Shown: positions 52,901-62,095, counted from the stretch's first letter. The stretch is DNA of 64,000 nucleotides from Pseudomonas fluorescens Q2-87 (GCF_000281895.1 NZ_CM001558.1:3042556-3106555); one strand, 5' to 3'. Numbers and translations are program-made. The notes: generated by a model from the letters alone, not told the origin.

Positions 52901-54065
52901 AGAACAGACCCAGCGGTTGATGGAAACCCAGAACACCAGTCATTTGAAGGACGAGTTTTTCGCGGTCATGTCCCACGAACTCAAGCATCCGCTGAACCTG
53001 ATCCAGCTCAACGCCGAGTTGCTGCGCCGCCTGCCGGTGACCAAGACCGTCAGTGCAGCGGCGAAGGCCATCAACACCATCTGCGATGCCGTCGCCAGCC
53101 AGGCGCGCATCATTGATGACCTGCTGGACGTGGCGCGGGTGCGTACCGGCAAGCTGCGCCTCAAGCGCCAGGCGGTGGACCTGGGCCGGGTGCTGCAGGA
53201 CATCTATACCGTGGTCATCAACGACAACCACCCCAACAAAGTGTCTTTGGAACTGCCCGAAGGTCCTGGCGGCGAGCTGGTGGTCTATGCCGACCCGACG
53301 CGGTTGGAGCAGATCATCTGGAATCTGGTGAACAACGCCGTCAAGTTCACGCCAAGCGGGGGCCGCGTACAACTGGTTGCATGCCGTGAAGGCAACGTCG
53401 CGCGACTGGACGTGACCGACTCGGGCGTAGGCATCGCCGCCGAACATCTGAATGAGGTGTTCGACTTGTTCGGCCAGGCCGAAACCCAGCACGCCACCCA
53501 TCAACGCGAGGGGCTCGGCATTGGTTTGTCGTTGGTCCGACAATTGACCGAGGCCCACGGCGGCAGTATCGAAGTCAAATCCGAAGGGTTGGGCAAGGGC
53601 TGCACGTTTATCCTGCGCCTGCCCTTGAGCAAGACCGACGAGGCCGAGGCCAAGCCGTCGAACGCCGATGAGCAGGTCGGACGCTTGCGGGGGCTGACCA
53701 TCCTGCTGGTGGACGACTCCCCCGACGTGCTGGAGACCCTCAAGCTCCTGCTGGAGATGGAAGATGCCGAGGTCGTTGGCTTCGACCAGCCACTGCAAGC
53801 GCTGGAAGCAGCCAAGAATGCACGTTTCGACGTGGTCATTTCCGACTTGGGCATGCCCGTGATGAATGGGCACGAATTGATGCAGGCGCTGCGCGAACTG
53901 CCTCACCTCAAAAACGTGCCCGCCATCGCCCTGACCGGCTACGGTGCCTCCGTCGACAAGCAGAAGTCCCGCCAATCGGGGTTCGACCAGCACATCGGCA
54001 AGCCGGTGTCCTATGACGAAATGATCGAGACGATCGAGCAGTTGCGGCGCTCTCATGTGAGCTAA
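49920..54065 (+). CDS. CheB-CheR-PAS hybrid sensor histidine kinase
   Basis: A 1381-residue cytoplasmic fusion protein with no membrane segment. In order: CheB methylesterase (GIGASAGG about residue 24-31, HLAPNH), CheR methyltransferase (about 240-500, VWSAGCSTGEEAYTLA), a PAS-like region, a long coiled coil with EELKASNEEMQ repeats (about 670-750), two more PAS domains, HisKA with MSHELKHPLN (His about 1020), HATPase (NNAVKFTPSGG) and a receiver (VISDLGMP, phospho-Asp about 1306). It probably links adaptation-type methylation to phosphorelay signalling. No separate chemotaxis genes are adjacent. Confidence 0.94.
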   Translation: MSSSSKRSPNVPQRRELSPSTLDFPVVGIGASAGGLQAIKTFFEHMPKDNGMAFVIILHLAPNHQSIAGQIIQESTKMPVLQVTESVPIQKNHVYVIAPSQQLQMNDGYLRVAPAEPRVGGHVAIDLFFRDLADVHKERAFCLVLSGTGTDGAVGLSRIKEQGGVTIAQSPTDAEFDGMPQAAIDTQMVDLVLPVAEMPQKLMELWRNSQAIRLPTANDPEIHTHPPADEREAVAAEQVLQDILVQLRAGTGHDFKHYKRATVLRRIERRMQVTAQPDLPSYYTYLQNHPDETKALLGDLLIGVTNFFRDREAFEALERDVLPNLLKPVEPGATPSDEIRVWSAGCSTGEEAYTLAMLLSDQLQHDGSSAKLQVFATDIDERAITAGRAGAYPEAIVTDVPPTRLRQYFHKDGSVYRVRKEIRERVLFAKHSLLSDPPFSQIDLIVCRNLLIYLDREVQREILQMFHFALRPGGYLFLGSSESADACQDLFTPVDKRNRIFRAKYGTSSSRRTPTMPRGGYIRSTLAPTPQILVPRKVSFADIHLRAIEHAAPPSMIVDANAEILHMSESAGHFLRHVGGEMTRNLLTLVNPQLRLEVRTTLFQVHQSGQAVKSRQVSLERDGRRYHVDLLAQPYRDEESDGDFVLVIFEESEVDPAELLETSASQTENQVLSNLERELQRTKLQLQDTIEQAEVSSEELKASNEEMQAINEELRSATEELETSKEELQSINEELLTVNYELKTKVEETDKINDYLTNLIASTDIATVFVDRSMRIKWFTPRATEIFSMLPVDTGRSLLDITHRLDYPELGADATQVFESLSMIEREVSSKDGRWYIARLLPYRSSEDHIDGTVLTFIDITTRWAAEEELRLGEERMRLVAESTRDYAIILLDEQGVISSWNTGAELIFGYTKGEAEGAYYDFIFSTEDRSNGVPETELSTARTHGRCEDERWHQRKDGSKFFCSGEVTLLSSDHLQGYVKIARDLTGHKRIHEEQTQRLMETQNTSHLKDEFFAVMSHELKHPLNLIQLNAELLRRLPVTKTVSAAAKAINTICDAVASQARIIDDLLDVARVRTGKLRLKRQAVDLGRVLQDIYTVVINDNHPNKVSLELPEGPGGELVVYADPTRLEQIIWNLVNNAVKFTPSGGRVQLVACREGNVARLDVTDSGVGIAAEHLNEVFDLFGQAETQHATHQREGLGIGLSLVRQLTEAHGGSIEVKSEGLGKGCTFILRLPLSKTDEAEAKPSNADEQVGRLRGLTILLVDDSPDVLETLKLLLEMEDAEVVGFDQPLQALEAAKNARFDVVISDLGMPVMNGHELMQALRELPHLKNVPAIALTGYGASVDKQKSRQSGFDQHIGKPVSYDEMIETIEQLRRSHVS

Positions 54066-54095
54066 GCGCCGCTTTCTGAAATCGGCTTGGGTTTG

Positions 54096-54214
54096 TGTGG
54101 CGAGGGAGCTTGCTCCCGCTGGAGCGCGCAGCGGTCCCAAACAGCTCGGACACGGTCTGAGTGCCTGGCTTAAGGACTGCTGCGCAGCCCAGCGGGAGCA
54201 AGCTCCCTCGCCAC
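54096..54214. repeat. REPIN-like element (TGTGGCGAGGG class)
   Basis: Imperfect inverted arms of about 40 bases: the first starts TGTGGCGAGGGAGC at 54096 and the second ends GCTCCCTCGCCAC at 54214. It lies between the convergent kinase and ligase genes and shares its core with the elements at 45631-45762 and 60559-60651. Confidence 0.85.
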
Positions 54215-54221
54215 GAACGGC

Positions 54222-56849
54222 TTACCGCTCTTTCTTCATCCCGATCCGCCGGCGCATGTCGGCGGTGATGCTCTGGCGGGTTTTCTTCAAACCAGCCCAC
54301 GGCTCGTGACCGACTTCCGCCAGGCGTTCATGGACGTTGTGCACGTTCCACAGGTTCGCGCCCTTGAGCTCGGCCACTTCTTCGCGAAAGATCGGCACCG
54401 ACACCGGCAATCCTTCCCGGGTGCGTGCGGCATAGGCGCAAATGGTGGTGGCACCCAGGCCGTTGCGCAGGTAATCGATGAAGATCCGCCCTACCCGGTT
54501 CTTCGGCCCGGAGACGGCGGAGAAACGGTCCGGCAGCAGCTTGGCCATGTGGCTGACGATGGCATGGCTGAAACCCTTGACCTCGTCCCAGCCCAATTTG
54601 CGCGTCAGTGGTACCACGATATGGATACCTTTGCCGCCGCTGGTCTTGAGAAATGCCTTGAGGCCCAGTTCATCGAGCACCGACAAGGTCAGTTGCGTCG
54701 CTTCGACCATGCTTTTCCAGGGCAGCGCCGGATCCGGGTCGAGGTCCAGAACGAAGCGATCGGGTTTGTCCAGGTCCACTGAGGTCGCGTTCCAAGTGTG
54801 CAGCTCCACAGTGCTCATTTGCACCGCGCCGATCAGCGCCTCGGCGTTATTGATCATCATCACCGGGTGCCCCGTCACGGACTTGTCCAGGCTGGTGATG
54901 CCGGGAATGGCCAGGCGCTCGGCATTCTTCTGAAAAAACAGCTCGCCAGCGATTCCGTCCGGCGCCCTGACCAGCGCGACCGGGCGCTCGGCCAATTCGG
55001 GCAGGATGAACTCGGCGACGCTGGCGTAATACTCAGCCAGTTGCAACTTGGTAGTACCGCTGCTCGCGTCGATGATCCGCTCCGGGTGAGTGATACGGAC
55101 CTTGCCGTCCATGGCCGGCGCCTGGGCGGCTTTGGCTTTGGCTTTCGCCTTGGAATTGGTCGACGGCGCCTCGGGCTCGTCCTTGGCTGCGGTTTTCTTG
55201 GTTGCAGCGGGCTTCTTCACCGGTTTGGCAAGTTCCTGGGTGATCTCCTTGGCCGGCTTATCGTTGCGCAAGCCATGAAACACCGCATGGCGGACCGAGC
55301 CTTCCTTGGTCATCTCGGCATAAGCCACTTCAGCCAGCAAGGTCGGTTCCAGCCAATGCACGCCCTTGGCGTCGTAGCCGGTGGGCGGGTTGACCACTGC
55401 GGGCTTTTTCGTTTCCAGGGGCAGCAACTGTTGGTAGATGCTTTTCAGGGTGGTTTCGTTGAACCCGGTGCCGACCTTGCCGGCGTAGCGCAATTCACCA
55501 CTGTCGGCATCATGCAGCCCCAACAGCAGCGCGCCGAAGGCACTGCGGGCGCCCTTGGGTTCGCTGAAACCGACGACCACGAACTCCTGGCGGTTCTTGC
55601 ATTTGAGCTTGATCCAATCGCTGCTGCGTCGGGACACATAGGCGCTGCCCATGCGCTTGCCGATCAGGCCTTCCATGCGCATCTGGCATGCGCTGTTGAG
55701 CAGGGCCTCGGGGGTTTCTTCGAATGCATCGGAAAAACGCAGCAAGGGGTTGTCGTTATCCTTCAATACCGCTTCCAGCGCCGCCCGCCGTTCTTCCACC
55801 GGGACCTTGCGCAAGTCCGCGCCGTTGAGATACGGCAAATCGAACAGGTAATAGGCAATCTTGCCGCTGCTGCCGGCGTCGAAGGCGTTCTGCAGTGCCT
55901 GGAAGTCCGGCACGCCTTGGTCATCGGCGACGACCATTTCCCCGTCGAGCCAAGCCGACTCCAACCCCAACGCGGCCAGGGCTTCGGCCTGCTTTGGCAG
56001 TTTATGGGTCCAGTCATGGCCGTTGCGGGTGATCAGCCTGGCCTCGCCATTTTCGATCCGGGCCATGACCCGGTAGCCGTCGAACTTGATTTCGTAGAGC
56101 CACTCGCCATCGGGCGCGCTTTCCACCAAGGTCGCCAGCTCCGGCTTGAGGGTTTCCGGGATCGGTCCGGCCACTGCGCCGCTGAGGCTGGTTTTCGAGG
56201 TCTTCTTGGTCGACTTCGGTTTAGCGGCTTGTTCCGGTGCCTTCACAGCTTTGGCAGCGGCGGCCTTGCCGCGACGCTTGGGCACGATGGTACGGTCGCT
56301 GAGCACACTGTCCGGCTCGGCCTGCACCACGTCGTAATCGCTTTCGGGACGGGCCGCTTCGTCTTGATGCTTGATCAAAAACCATTGTTCTTGCTTGCCG
56401 GGCATATGAGTGCGCACCAGGTTCCACAGGCCACTGAGCTTTTCACCTTGCAGCTCGAACTTGAGCCGGCCCTTTTCATAGGCCTCAGAGGGATCGCCCT
56501 GGGGAATCCATACGCCACGGTCCCAGACAATGACATCGCCGGCACCGTAATGCCCCTCGGGGATGCTGCCTTCGAATGTCGCGTAATCGAGTGGGTGATC
56601 CTCGACATGCACCGCCAGGCGCTTGACCTTGGGGTCCAGGGACGGCCCCTTCGGCACTGCCCAGCTCTTGAGGGCGCCGTCCAGTTCCAGGCGGAAATCG
56701 TAATGCAGCCGCGTCGCGTCGTGTTTCTGGATGCAGAACTGCAAGGCGTGGGCGGTTTTTGCCGATTTGCGCGGGCGCTTCGCCGCCGGCTCCGAGGTGG
56801 CGGCGAAATCGCGCATGCGGTTGTAGTCGTCGAGGTTCTTGCTGCTCAT
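54222..56849 (-). CDS. ligD: DNA ligase D (phosphoesterase-ligase-polymerase)
   Basis: An 875-residue enzyme of bacterial non-homologous end joining. Domain order is phosphoesterase (about residues 30-180, QKHDATRLHYDFRLELDG), ATP-dependent ligase (about 230-540, nucleotidyl lysine in EIKFDGYR) and primase/polymerase (about 585-865, DLDPDP metal Asp pair). A Lys/Ala-rich linker separates ligase and polymerase. Its Ku partner is not in the window. It is the last gene of a minus-strand operon, its start overlapping the preceding stop (ATGA). Confidence 0.96.
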   Translation of the reverse strand: MSSKNLDDYNRMRDFAATSEPAAKRPRKSAKTAHALQFCIQKHDATRLHYDFRLELDGALKSWAVPKGPSLDPKVKRLAVHVEDHPLDYATFEGSIPEGHYGAGDVIVWDRGVWIPQGDPSEAYEKGRLKFELQGEKLSGLWNLVRTHMPGKQEQWFLIKHQDEAARPESDYDVVQAEPDSVLSDRTIVPKRRGKAAAAKAVKAPEQAAKPKSTKKTSKTSLSGAVAGPIPETLKPELATLVESAPDGEWLYEIKFDGYRVMARIENGEARLITRNGHDWTHKLPKQAEALAALGLESAWLDGEMVVADDQGVPDFQALQNAFDAGSSGKIAYYLFDLPYLNGADLRKVPVEERRAALEAVLKDNDNPLLRFSDAFEETPEALLNSACQMRMEGLIGKRMGSAYVSRRSSDWIKLKCKNRQEFVVVGFSEPKGARSAFGALLLGLHDADSGELRYAGKVGTGFNETTLKSIYQQLLPLETKKPAVVNPPTGYDAKGVHWLEPTLLAEVAYAEMTKEGSVRHAVFHGLRNDKPAKEITQELAKPVKKPAATKKTAAKDEPEAPSTNSKAKAKAKAAQAPAMDGKVRITHPERIIDASSGTTKLQLAEYYASVAEFILPELAERPVALVRAPDGIAGELFFQKNAERLAIPGITSLDKSVTGHPVMMINNAEALIGAVQMSTVELHTWNATSVDLDKPDRFVLDLDPDPALPWKSMVEATQLTLSVLDELGLKAFLKTSGGKGIHIVVPLTRKLGWDEVKGFSHAIVSHMAKLLPDRFSAVSGPKNRVGRIFIDYLRNGLGATTICAYAARTREGLPVSVPIFREEVAELKGANLWNVHNVHERLAEVGHEPWAGLKKTRQSITADMRRRIGMKKER

Positions 56850-58009
56850 GGGCCACCTGCTACCTGTTGCAAGGTCGGGTCGGCCACGGGCATCCCGGCT
56901 GTTTCCGCCAGCAATTGATCGACGACCCGACCCAACGCCTCCTCGATGGAGTCACCCAGCAGCAACCCTTGCTCGTAAAGGACAACCTGGCGATCGGCGC
57001 TGGTGCCTTCCTGCACGATGCGACGTGCTTGGGTGAACACATCCTCGACACCCAGCTGCGCGGCTGTCTCGCCAAAGGTCTGTTCCGCCAACGTCAGCCA
57101 TTCGCCCATGAGCATCGGCTGCTCCTGCCCTTCGGCGATGAACTCCGCCAGGCTTCCGTGGCGCTTGGCCCGCCAGCGGTTTTCCTTGAGGATCCAGTGG
57201 GACATCAAGCTGTAGTTATCGCCAGGCCCGGGCTGGGCGACGGCATGAGCCACCATCAGGCGAAACAGTGAAACGATGCACAACACATCCTCGATCCTCG
57301 GACAGGCATCGCAGATTCGCAGCTCAAGGGTTGGATAGCGCGACGAAGGCCGTATGACCCACCAGCAGTCGCTGGGCTGGTGAATAGAGCCGGTCCGCAT
57401 GAGCATGCCCACATAGCTGGCGAACGCCGCCTCGTCCTTGAAGAATTCCGGCACCCCCATGCGCGGCCATTCATCGCAAGCCACCTGGCGGTAACTGCTG
57501 AACCCGCTGTAGGCGCCGTTCCAGAACGGTGAAGAAGCGCTCAGGGCCAGCAACATCGGCAGCCACGGCAAGACCTCGTTCATCACCCGGACCCGATCCC
57601 TGTCCACCGGCACTTCGACGTGTACATGCAGGCCCGACAACACGCTCCGTCGCGCCACGCGCTGGTAATCATCGAACAGTTGCTGAAAATGCAATTCATC
57701 GGTGGGCTGCAAGACTTGGGTGGTCATTGGATGCGACCCCGCGCTGAGCAGGCCCAAGCCATGGGGGGCCAGGCACTGGTTCAGGCCGGTACGCACCTGG
57801 TTCAAGTACTCGGCGGCTTCCGGCAGGCTCTGAAAGATCGGCGACGCCATCTCGACCTGGCTCTGGAACATTTCATGGGCGAAGTGTTCGCCCAACTCGA
57901 CCCGACAAGCCTGTACCGCCGCCAAGGACGGCTGTTCGGGCATGCAGCGGGTTTGCAGGTCTGTGATGAAGTATTCCTCTTCAATGCCGAACTTCAGATG
58001 CCTATTCAT
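56846..58009 (-). CDS. YbdK-type carboxylate-amine ligase (GCS2 fold)
   Basis: A 387-residue member of the glutamate-cysteine ligase family 2, which forms gamma-glutamyl-type amides with weak GCS activity in known YbdK proteins. The ATP/metal motif GIEEEYF is at the start, followed by GLHVHVEVP and LELRICDACP. The start at 58009 follows from the family opening; the upstream frame overlaps the methyltransferase gene. It overlaps ligD by four bases, implying coupled translation. Confidence 0.88.
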   Translation of the reverse strand: MNRHLKFGIEEEYFITDLQTRCMPEQPSLAAVQACRVELGEHFAHEMFQSQVEMASPIFQSLPEAAEYLNQVRTGLNQCLAPHGLGLLSAGSHPMTTQVLQPTDELHFQQLFDDYQRVARRSVLSGLHVHVEVPVDRDRVRVMNEVLPWLPMLLALSASSPFWNGAYSGFSSYRQVACDEWPRMGVPEFFKDEAAFASYVGMLMRTGSIHQPSDCWWVIRPSSRYPTLELRICDACPRIEDVLCIVSLFRLMVAHAVAQPGPGDNYSLMSHWILKENRWRAKRHGSLAEFIAEGQEQPMLMGEWLTLAEQTFGETAAQLGVEDVFTQARRIVQEGTSADRQVVLYEQGLLLGDSIEEALGRVVDQLLAETAGMPVADPTLQQVAGGP

Positions 58010-58982
58010 CGACAATCCCTCCGATGCCCGCACCGATGCGGGTTACCACCAACGCCACCACGGCGATCCTTTCCACGTCCTGATAACCCGGGGTCAGCAG
58101 CTCTTCGCCGAAAACGTCCGGATCCAATTCTCGATAAGTCCAGGCAAACTCCGCCGAGTCACGCCAGCGCCCCAGCGCTTCAAGGAACGGATCACGGCCG
58201 TCGACCATCGCCACGCCGGTGTAGAGCACCAGCGAACCGCCGGCCGTGAGCCGGGGCAAGGCCTGCTCGACGATGCGCAGCGACAGCCCGGCGCCCAGCA
58301 CACCACCGCCATGGCGGTAGGCGCGCTCGGCCGGGTCGGCCATATACGGTGGGTTGGCGACGATCAGGTCGAATTCGCCTTCCACATCCTGGAGCACGTC
58401 GCTGTGGGCGACCTCGATATTGCCGACTTCGGCCAGGGCGGCATTCACCGCGCACAGGCGCAGTGCCTGCGGATTGATGTCCAGGGCCAGCACTTGCGCC
58501 TCGCGCCGGGCCCGGGCGATCACAATCGCCCCGACACCGGCGCCGCAGCCAATGTCCACCGCACGGTGCACGGCGCCGAAGTTCTGTTGCAGGTGAGTAT
58601 GGATCAGTTGAGCGAAGCGGTAGCTGTCCGGGCCGAAGAACACCGCATCGGTGGCCTGGGTGGGAAATGGCGAGTGGGCGAACAGCAAGCCATCCAGGCT
58701 CGACCAGCGCACCTGGCTATACAACAGGCCATCGCGAGCCTCCAACACATGGGCGTCTTGCAGTTGGCGCTGTTCATCGGCGCTGATCAATCCCGGCGCA
58801 AAGGGTCGGGACCAGCCGAATACGTCGCGCAAGGTCTTGGAACGTTCGTTGCCGGGCCGCTGGTTGACCCGTTCGTGGGTCAGCGGCGTCGGGGTGATGA
58901 AGCGATAGCCGTCGGCGTGCAGGCGTCGGCCCAGCTGCAACAGCGCCAGGTCGGGTTCGGACAGGCGTTCCTCCTGATTCAT
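58002..58982 (-). CDS. Class I SAM-dependent methyltransferase with NPPY motif
   Basis: A 326-residue methyltransferase. An N-terminal helical domain of about 125 residues precedes the SAM-binding core (DIGCGAGVGAIVIAR about 142-156) and the NPPY motif (about 209-212) characteristic of amide-N or exocyclic amine methylation, as in PrmC/HemK-like and N6-adenine enzymes. The substrate could be a protein Gln, rRNA or DNA base. It overlaps the YbdK-type gene by eight bases and follows the iron enzyme by nine. Confidence 0.85.
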   Translation of the reverse strand: MNQEERLSEPDLALLQLGRRLHADGYRFITPTPLTHERVNQRPGNERSKTLRDVFGWSRPFAPGLISADEQRQLQDAHVLEARDGLLYSQVRWSSLDGLLFAHSPFPTQATDAVFFGPDSYRFAQLIHTHLQQNFGAVHRAVDIGCGAGVGAIVIARARREAQVLALDINPQALRLCAVNAALAEVGNIEVAHSDVLQDVEGEFDLIVANPPYMADPAERAYRHGGGVLGAGLSLRIVEQALPRLTAGGSLVLYTGVAMVDGRDPFLEALGRWRDSAEFAWTYRELDPDVFGEELLTPGYQDVERIAVVALVVTRIGAGIGGIVDE

Positions 58983-58991
58983 ACAGGGCTC

Positions 58992-60377
58992 CTAGCGAAG
59001 TATGGATTTGAGTTCGATGAACCGTCGGGTCGCCAACAGTCCAGCCGGGTGGCTGTGACAGCGGGCCGAAAGCCAAGGCAGCAGGGTCTGTATCTGTTGG
59101 TCCGGTGACTGGCTGCGCAGCGTTTGCTCCAAGCGCTGGACGTCCGGGTCTTGCACCGGCATCGGCGGCTCACAGCTTGCACCGTGGGCCCGCCGTGGGC
59201 TTCGACGTGGGCCTTTTTCCAGCCAGTCTCCGGCGATCCAATCGTGCAGGAGTTGTTTTTCATAGGGGCTGAACACGCCGAACATGGCCGCGCCGGCACC
59301 TTCGATCAGCGTCCAGAACCGGCTGTCCTGCGGGTCCTGGTGGCGCTTGATCCAGCCCTTGCCTTGCAGCGCCTCGAGAAAACCTTCCAATTGCCCTGGC
59401 ACTGCCAGCCATTGATTGACGGTCTTGCCTTCGAACTTGCAGTAGTCGGAATGCATGTGTTGGCCGAAGGGCCGCTTGCGTTCGAGCATGTCGAGAACTT
59501 CGCGGTACACGTCGAACGACTCGATGATCGCCCGGCTGCCCTGCCCCAGGTCATTGAGGCGATAGCCCAGGGTTACCCGACGCCAGAATGCTTCGCGGTC
59601 CGCTTCCATCGGCATCAACTGCATGAGCGATTGCACGGCCTTGTGGGCATGGCCGGTGCTGGCGTTATCGATGGTCACGTGCAGCGTGAAATAGTAGGGA
59701 TCGATCTCCAGTTCGGTCAGCTCATAGGCGCTGATCAACAAATGCAGAGGCAGTTGTTCGTAGCCCAGGTTGTAGCCGATGACCTCGGGCAGGTATTCAT
59801 CGCCTGCGTACCCCAATGCCAGTTGCACCGCACCTTGCAGGTAGCGCTCGTCGTCGATGTCTGGCGCATCCGGCAGTCCGTGTTCGGCCAGCAGCTTGCG
59901 GTAGATCACCACATGGTTCTGCGCTGGATAACCGTCCCCCAGCTCTTCCAGGTAAGTGCAGAGCAGCCCTTCGAAACGGTGGTCATGCCAGTGCTTGAGT
60001 ACGCCGTAGAGCCAGGCGCCATCCACCAGTTTGGTCGGTGCCACGGCTTGGAGGAAATACAAGGCGTGGGCCTTGCTGGTGAAAAATTCGCGGGGGCCAC
60101 CGCTTTTGCGCCGTTCCAGGTACTCGGCGTATTGTCGAGCGACGCCGGCACTGTGTTGTTCGACCCAGGCTTGTAGCGCGGCGGGATCGTCCGGCATGTC
60201 CTGGGGCAGCGCGCTGGCCTGTTCGAGGCACGACTGCAGGAGCGCTTGGGCGAGCGTTTGTTTGTCAGCGTCGTCCGGGGCATGGAGCAGCCGTTCGTAG
60301 GATTGGCGAACGGTTCCGGCATGAGTGACCGGTTGTACAGTGGCAGGCCGGGCCTGGAGGGGTGTCAGCACAGTCAT
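58992..60377 (-). CDS. Iron-containing redox enzyme, heme-oxygenase-like fold
   Basis: A 461-residue all-helical protein resembling the heme-oxygenase-like di-iron oxidase (HDO) group. Conserved acidic and His positions are clustered in EDGYPAQNHV-type and ELTELEIDPYYFTLHVTIDNASTGHAHK segments (about residues 220-250), as in other iron-containing redox enzymes. GAGGCCC precedes the start. It heads the four-gene operon ending with ligD. The chemistry is unknown; the family includes oxidative fragmentation and N-oxygenation enzymes. Confidence 0.75.
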   Translation of the reverse strand: MTVLTPLQARPATVQPVTHAGTVRQSYERLLHAPDDADKQTLAQALLQSCLEQASALPQDMPDDPAALQAWVEQHSAGVARQYAEYLERRKSGGPREFFTSKAHALYFLQAVAPTKLVDGAWLYGVLKHWHDHRFEGLLCTYLEELGDGYPAQNHVVIYRKLLAEHGLPDAPDIDDERYLQGAVQLALGYAGDEYLPEVIGYNLGYEQLPLHLLISAYELTELEIDPYYFTLHVTIDNASTGHAHKAVQSLMQLMPMEADREAFWRRVTLGYRLNDLGQGSRAIIESFDVYREVLDMLERKRPFGQHMHSDYCKFEGKTVNQWLAVPGQLEGFLEALQGKGWIKRHQDPQDSRFWTLIEGAGAAMFGVFSPYEKQLLHDWIAGDWLEKGPRRSPRRAHGASCEPPMPVQDPDVQRLEQTLRSQSPDQQIQTLLPWLSARCHSHPAGLLATRRFIELKSILR

Positions 60378-60558
60378 AAGGGCCTCTTGGGTTTTCTGCT
60401 GGACGCTGAATCAGCACGTCTCTCCTTTTGCAGAGCCTTGCGCGCGGTGAAAAATTCCCTTGAGTTGAAAAGCAGCCGGATAAACGGGGCCGCACGGTTT
60501 TGACGGGAACCCTCGCTTCGCTGCGGGTCTCGAATGCTTTAAGTCGGAAACGCTGTTA

Positions 60559-60651
60559 TGTGGCGAGGGTGCTTGCTCCCGCCCACGTGCGTAGTGCTTG
60601 CGGTTTTTGGGGCCGCTTCGCAGCCCAGCGGGAGCAAGCTCCCTCGCCACA
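60559..60651. repeat. REPIN-like element (TGTGGCGAGGG class)
   Basis: Arms beginning TGTGGCGAGGGTGC (60559) and ending GCTCCCTCGCCACA (60651) with a short spacer. It lies in the 358-base gap between the HDO gene and the divergent antiporter gene, which otherwise shows only a CAGGCCACAAG direct repeat near 60656-60680 and the antiporter ribosome site AAGGAG. Confidence 0.85.
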
Positions 60652-60735
60652 GAAGCAGGCCACAAGAACAGGCCACAAGCATCGGTTCCAGCCGTTCGTT
60701 TGAACGACCCACGCCAGGCCATCCAAGGAGCAACG

Positions 60736-62073
60736 ATGATTTTCTCAGTATGGGTGGCGGTGCTCGGCGCCGTGTTGTTGACCTTGGCATTGACCTCTTC
60801 CTACCTGCGCTGGATGCCGGTGACGACATCGGCGATCTGCCTGGTGCTAGGGGTGGTGATCGGGCCGATGGGCCTTGGGCTGCTGAGGCTGGACGTTGGC
60901 GACTCTTCGGTCTGGATGGAACACCTCACGGAAGTCGCGGTGGTGTTCTCGCTGTTCGTCAGCGGCCTGAAACTGCGCCTGCCGCTCAACAACCTGACCT
61001 GGCGCGTCGCCTATGGGTTGGCCGGTCCGGTCATGATCCTGACCATCGCCGGGCTGTGCCTGGCGTTGCATTATCTGTTTGGCCTCGGTTGGGGGGTGTC
61101 GATGCTGATCGGTGCGATGCTCGCCCCCACCGATCCGGTGCTGGCGGCGCTGGTCCAGGTCAACGATGCGCGGGATGACGACCGGGTGCGTTTCGGCCTC
61201 TCGGGCGAAGCCGGGCTGAACGACGGCACCGCGTTCCCCTTCGTGATCCTGGGCCTGCTGATGCTGCGTGAGGACGGCAGCGGATTTCTCGGCGACTGGA
61301 CCCTGCGCCATGTGCTGTGGGCGGTGCCGGCGGGTTTGCTGATCGGCTACTGGATGGGCCGTGGCATCGGCAAGCTGACCTTGTCGATGCGCATCAGGAA
61401 CGCCGACAGCACGTTGTCACCCAACGATTACCTGGCTCTGGCCCTGATTGCCCTGGCCTACGTCGCGGCGGATTCGGTCCAGGCCTATGGCTTTCTCTCG
61501 GTGTTCGCCGCGGGGCTGGGACTGCGCCAGGCCGAGGTGCAATCGACTGACGGCGACGAGACGCCGGCTGAACATCGGGTGCAACCGGTGGTCGGCCATG
61601 AGGCTGTCGATCCTCAGCAAGCCGTGGTAGGCGATACCGAATCCCTGGACGAAGGCCAGGTCGCCGCCGGGGTAATGATGGGCGACATGCTGGCGTTCGG
61701 CAGCCTGGTGGAACGCTCGATGGAAGTGTTCCTGGTGACGCTGCTGGGCGTGGTCCTGGCCAATCATTGGGACTGGCGAGCGTTGGCCATCGGCGCCCTG
61801 CTCTTTGCCGTGATTCGCCCGTTGAGCGTAATGGTGATCCCTTGGGGCCCGCTGTTGGATCGACCGCAACGCCTGCTCATCGGTTGGTTCGGCATCCGCG
61901 GCATCGGCAGCCTGTTCTATCTGTTCTACGCCTTGAATCATGACTTGCGCCCCGACGTGGCGCAGCTGTGCATCAATCTCACGCTGTCGGTGGTGGCGCT
62001 GAGCATTCTGGTGCATGGGCTGAGCACACAGCCGACCCTGGGGTGGTACGAACGTCAACAGAAGCCGGATTGA
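60736..62073 (+). CDS. Cation/proton antiporter (CPA1-like)
   Basis: A 445-residue inner-membrane antiporter with about 11 hydrophobic segments. The ion-site motif APTDPVLAALVQVN, the helix GLSGEAGLNDGTAFPFVILGLL and the late segment WFGIRGIGSLFYLFYAL are those of NhaP/CPA1 exchangers. A hydrophilic insert (about residues 270-310) interrupts the middle. AAGGAG decides the start at 60736; a longer frame runs through the repeat. It exchanges Na+ or K+ for protons. Confidence 0.92.
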   Translation: MIFSVWVAVLGAVLLTLALTSSYLRWMPVTTSAICLVLGVVIGPMGLGLLRLDVGDSSVWMEHLTEVAVVFSLFVSGLKLRLPLNNLTWRVAYGLAGPVMILTIAGLCLALHYLFGLGWGVSMLIGAMLAPTDPVLAALVQVNDARDDDRVRFGLSGEAGLNDGTAFPFVILGLLMLREDGSGFLGDWTLRHVLWAVPAGLLIGYWMGRGIGKLTLSMRIRNADSTLSPNDYLALALIALAYVAADSVQAYGFLSVFAAGLGLRQAEVQSTDGDETPAEHRVQPVVGHEAVDPQQAVVGDTESLDEGQVAAGVMMGDMLAFGSLVERSMEVFLVTLLGVVLANHWDWRALAIGALLFAVIRPLSVMVIPWGPLLDRPQRLLIGWFGIRGIGSLFYLFYALNHDLRPDVAQLCINLTLSVVALSILVHGLSTQPTLGWYERQQKPD

Positions 62074-62095
62074 ACCCTGGCGTGCAGGCTGCGGT

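Noticed and set aside
54798-56918. 706-codon open frame antisense to ligD
   Set aside because: It covers the certain ligase gene and crosses its start; no motif.
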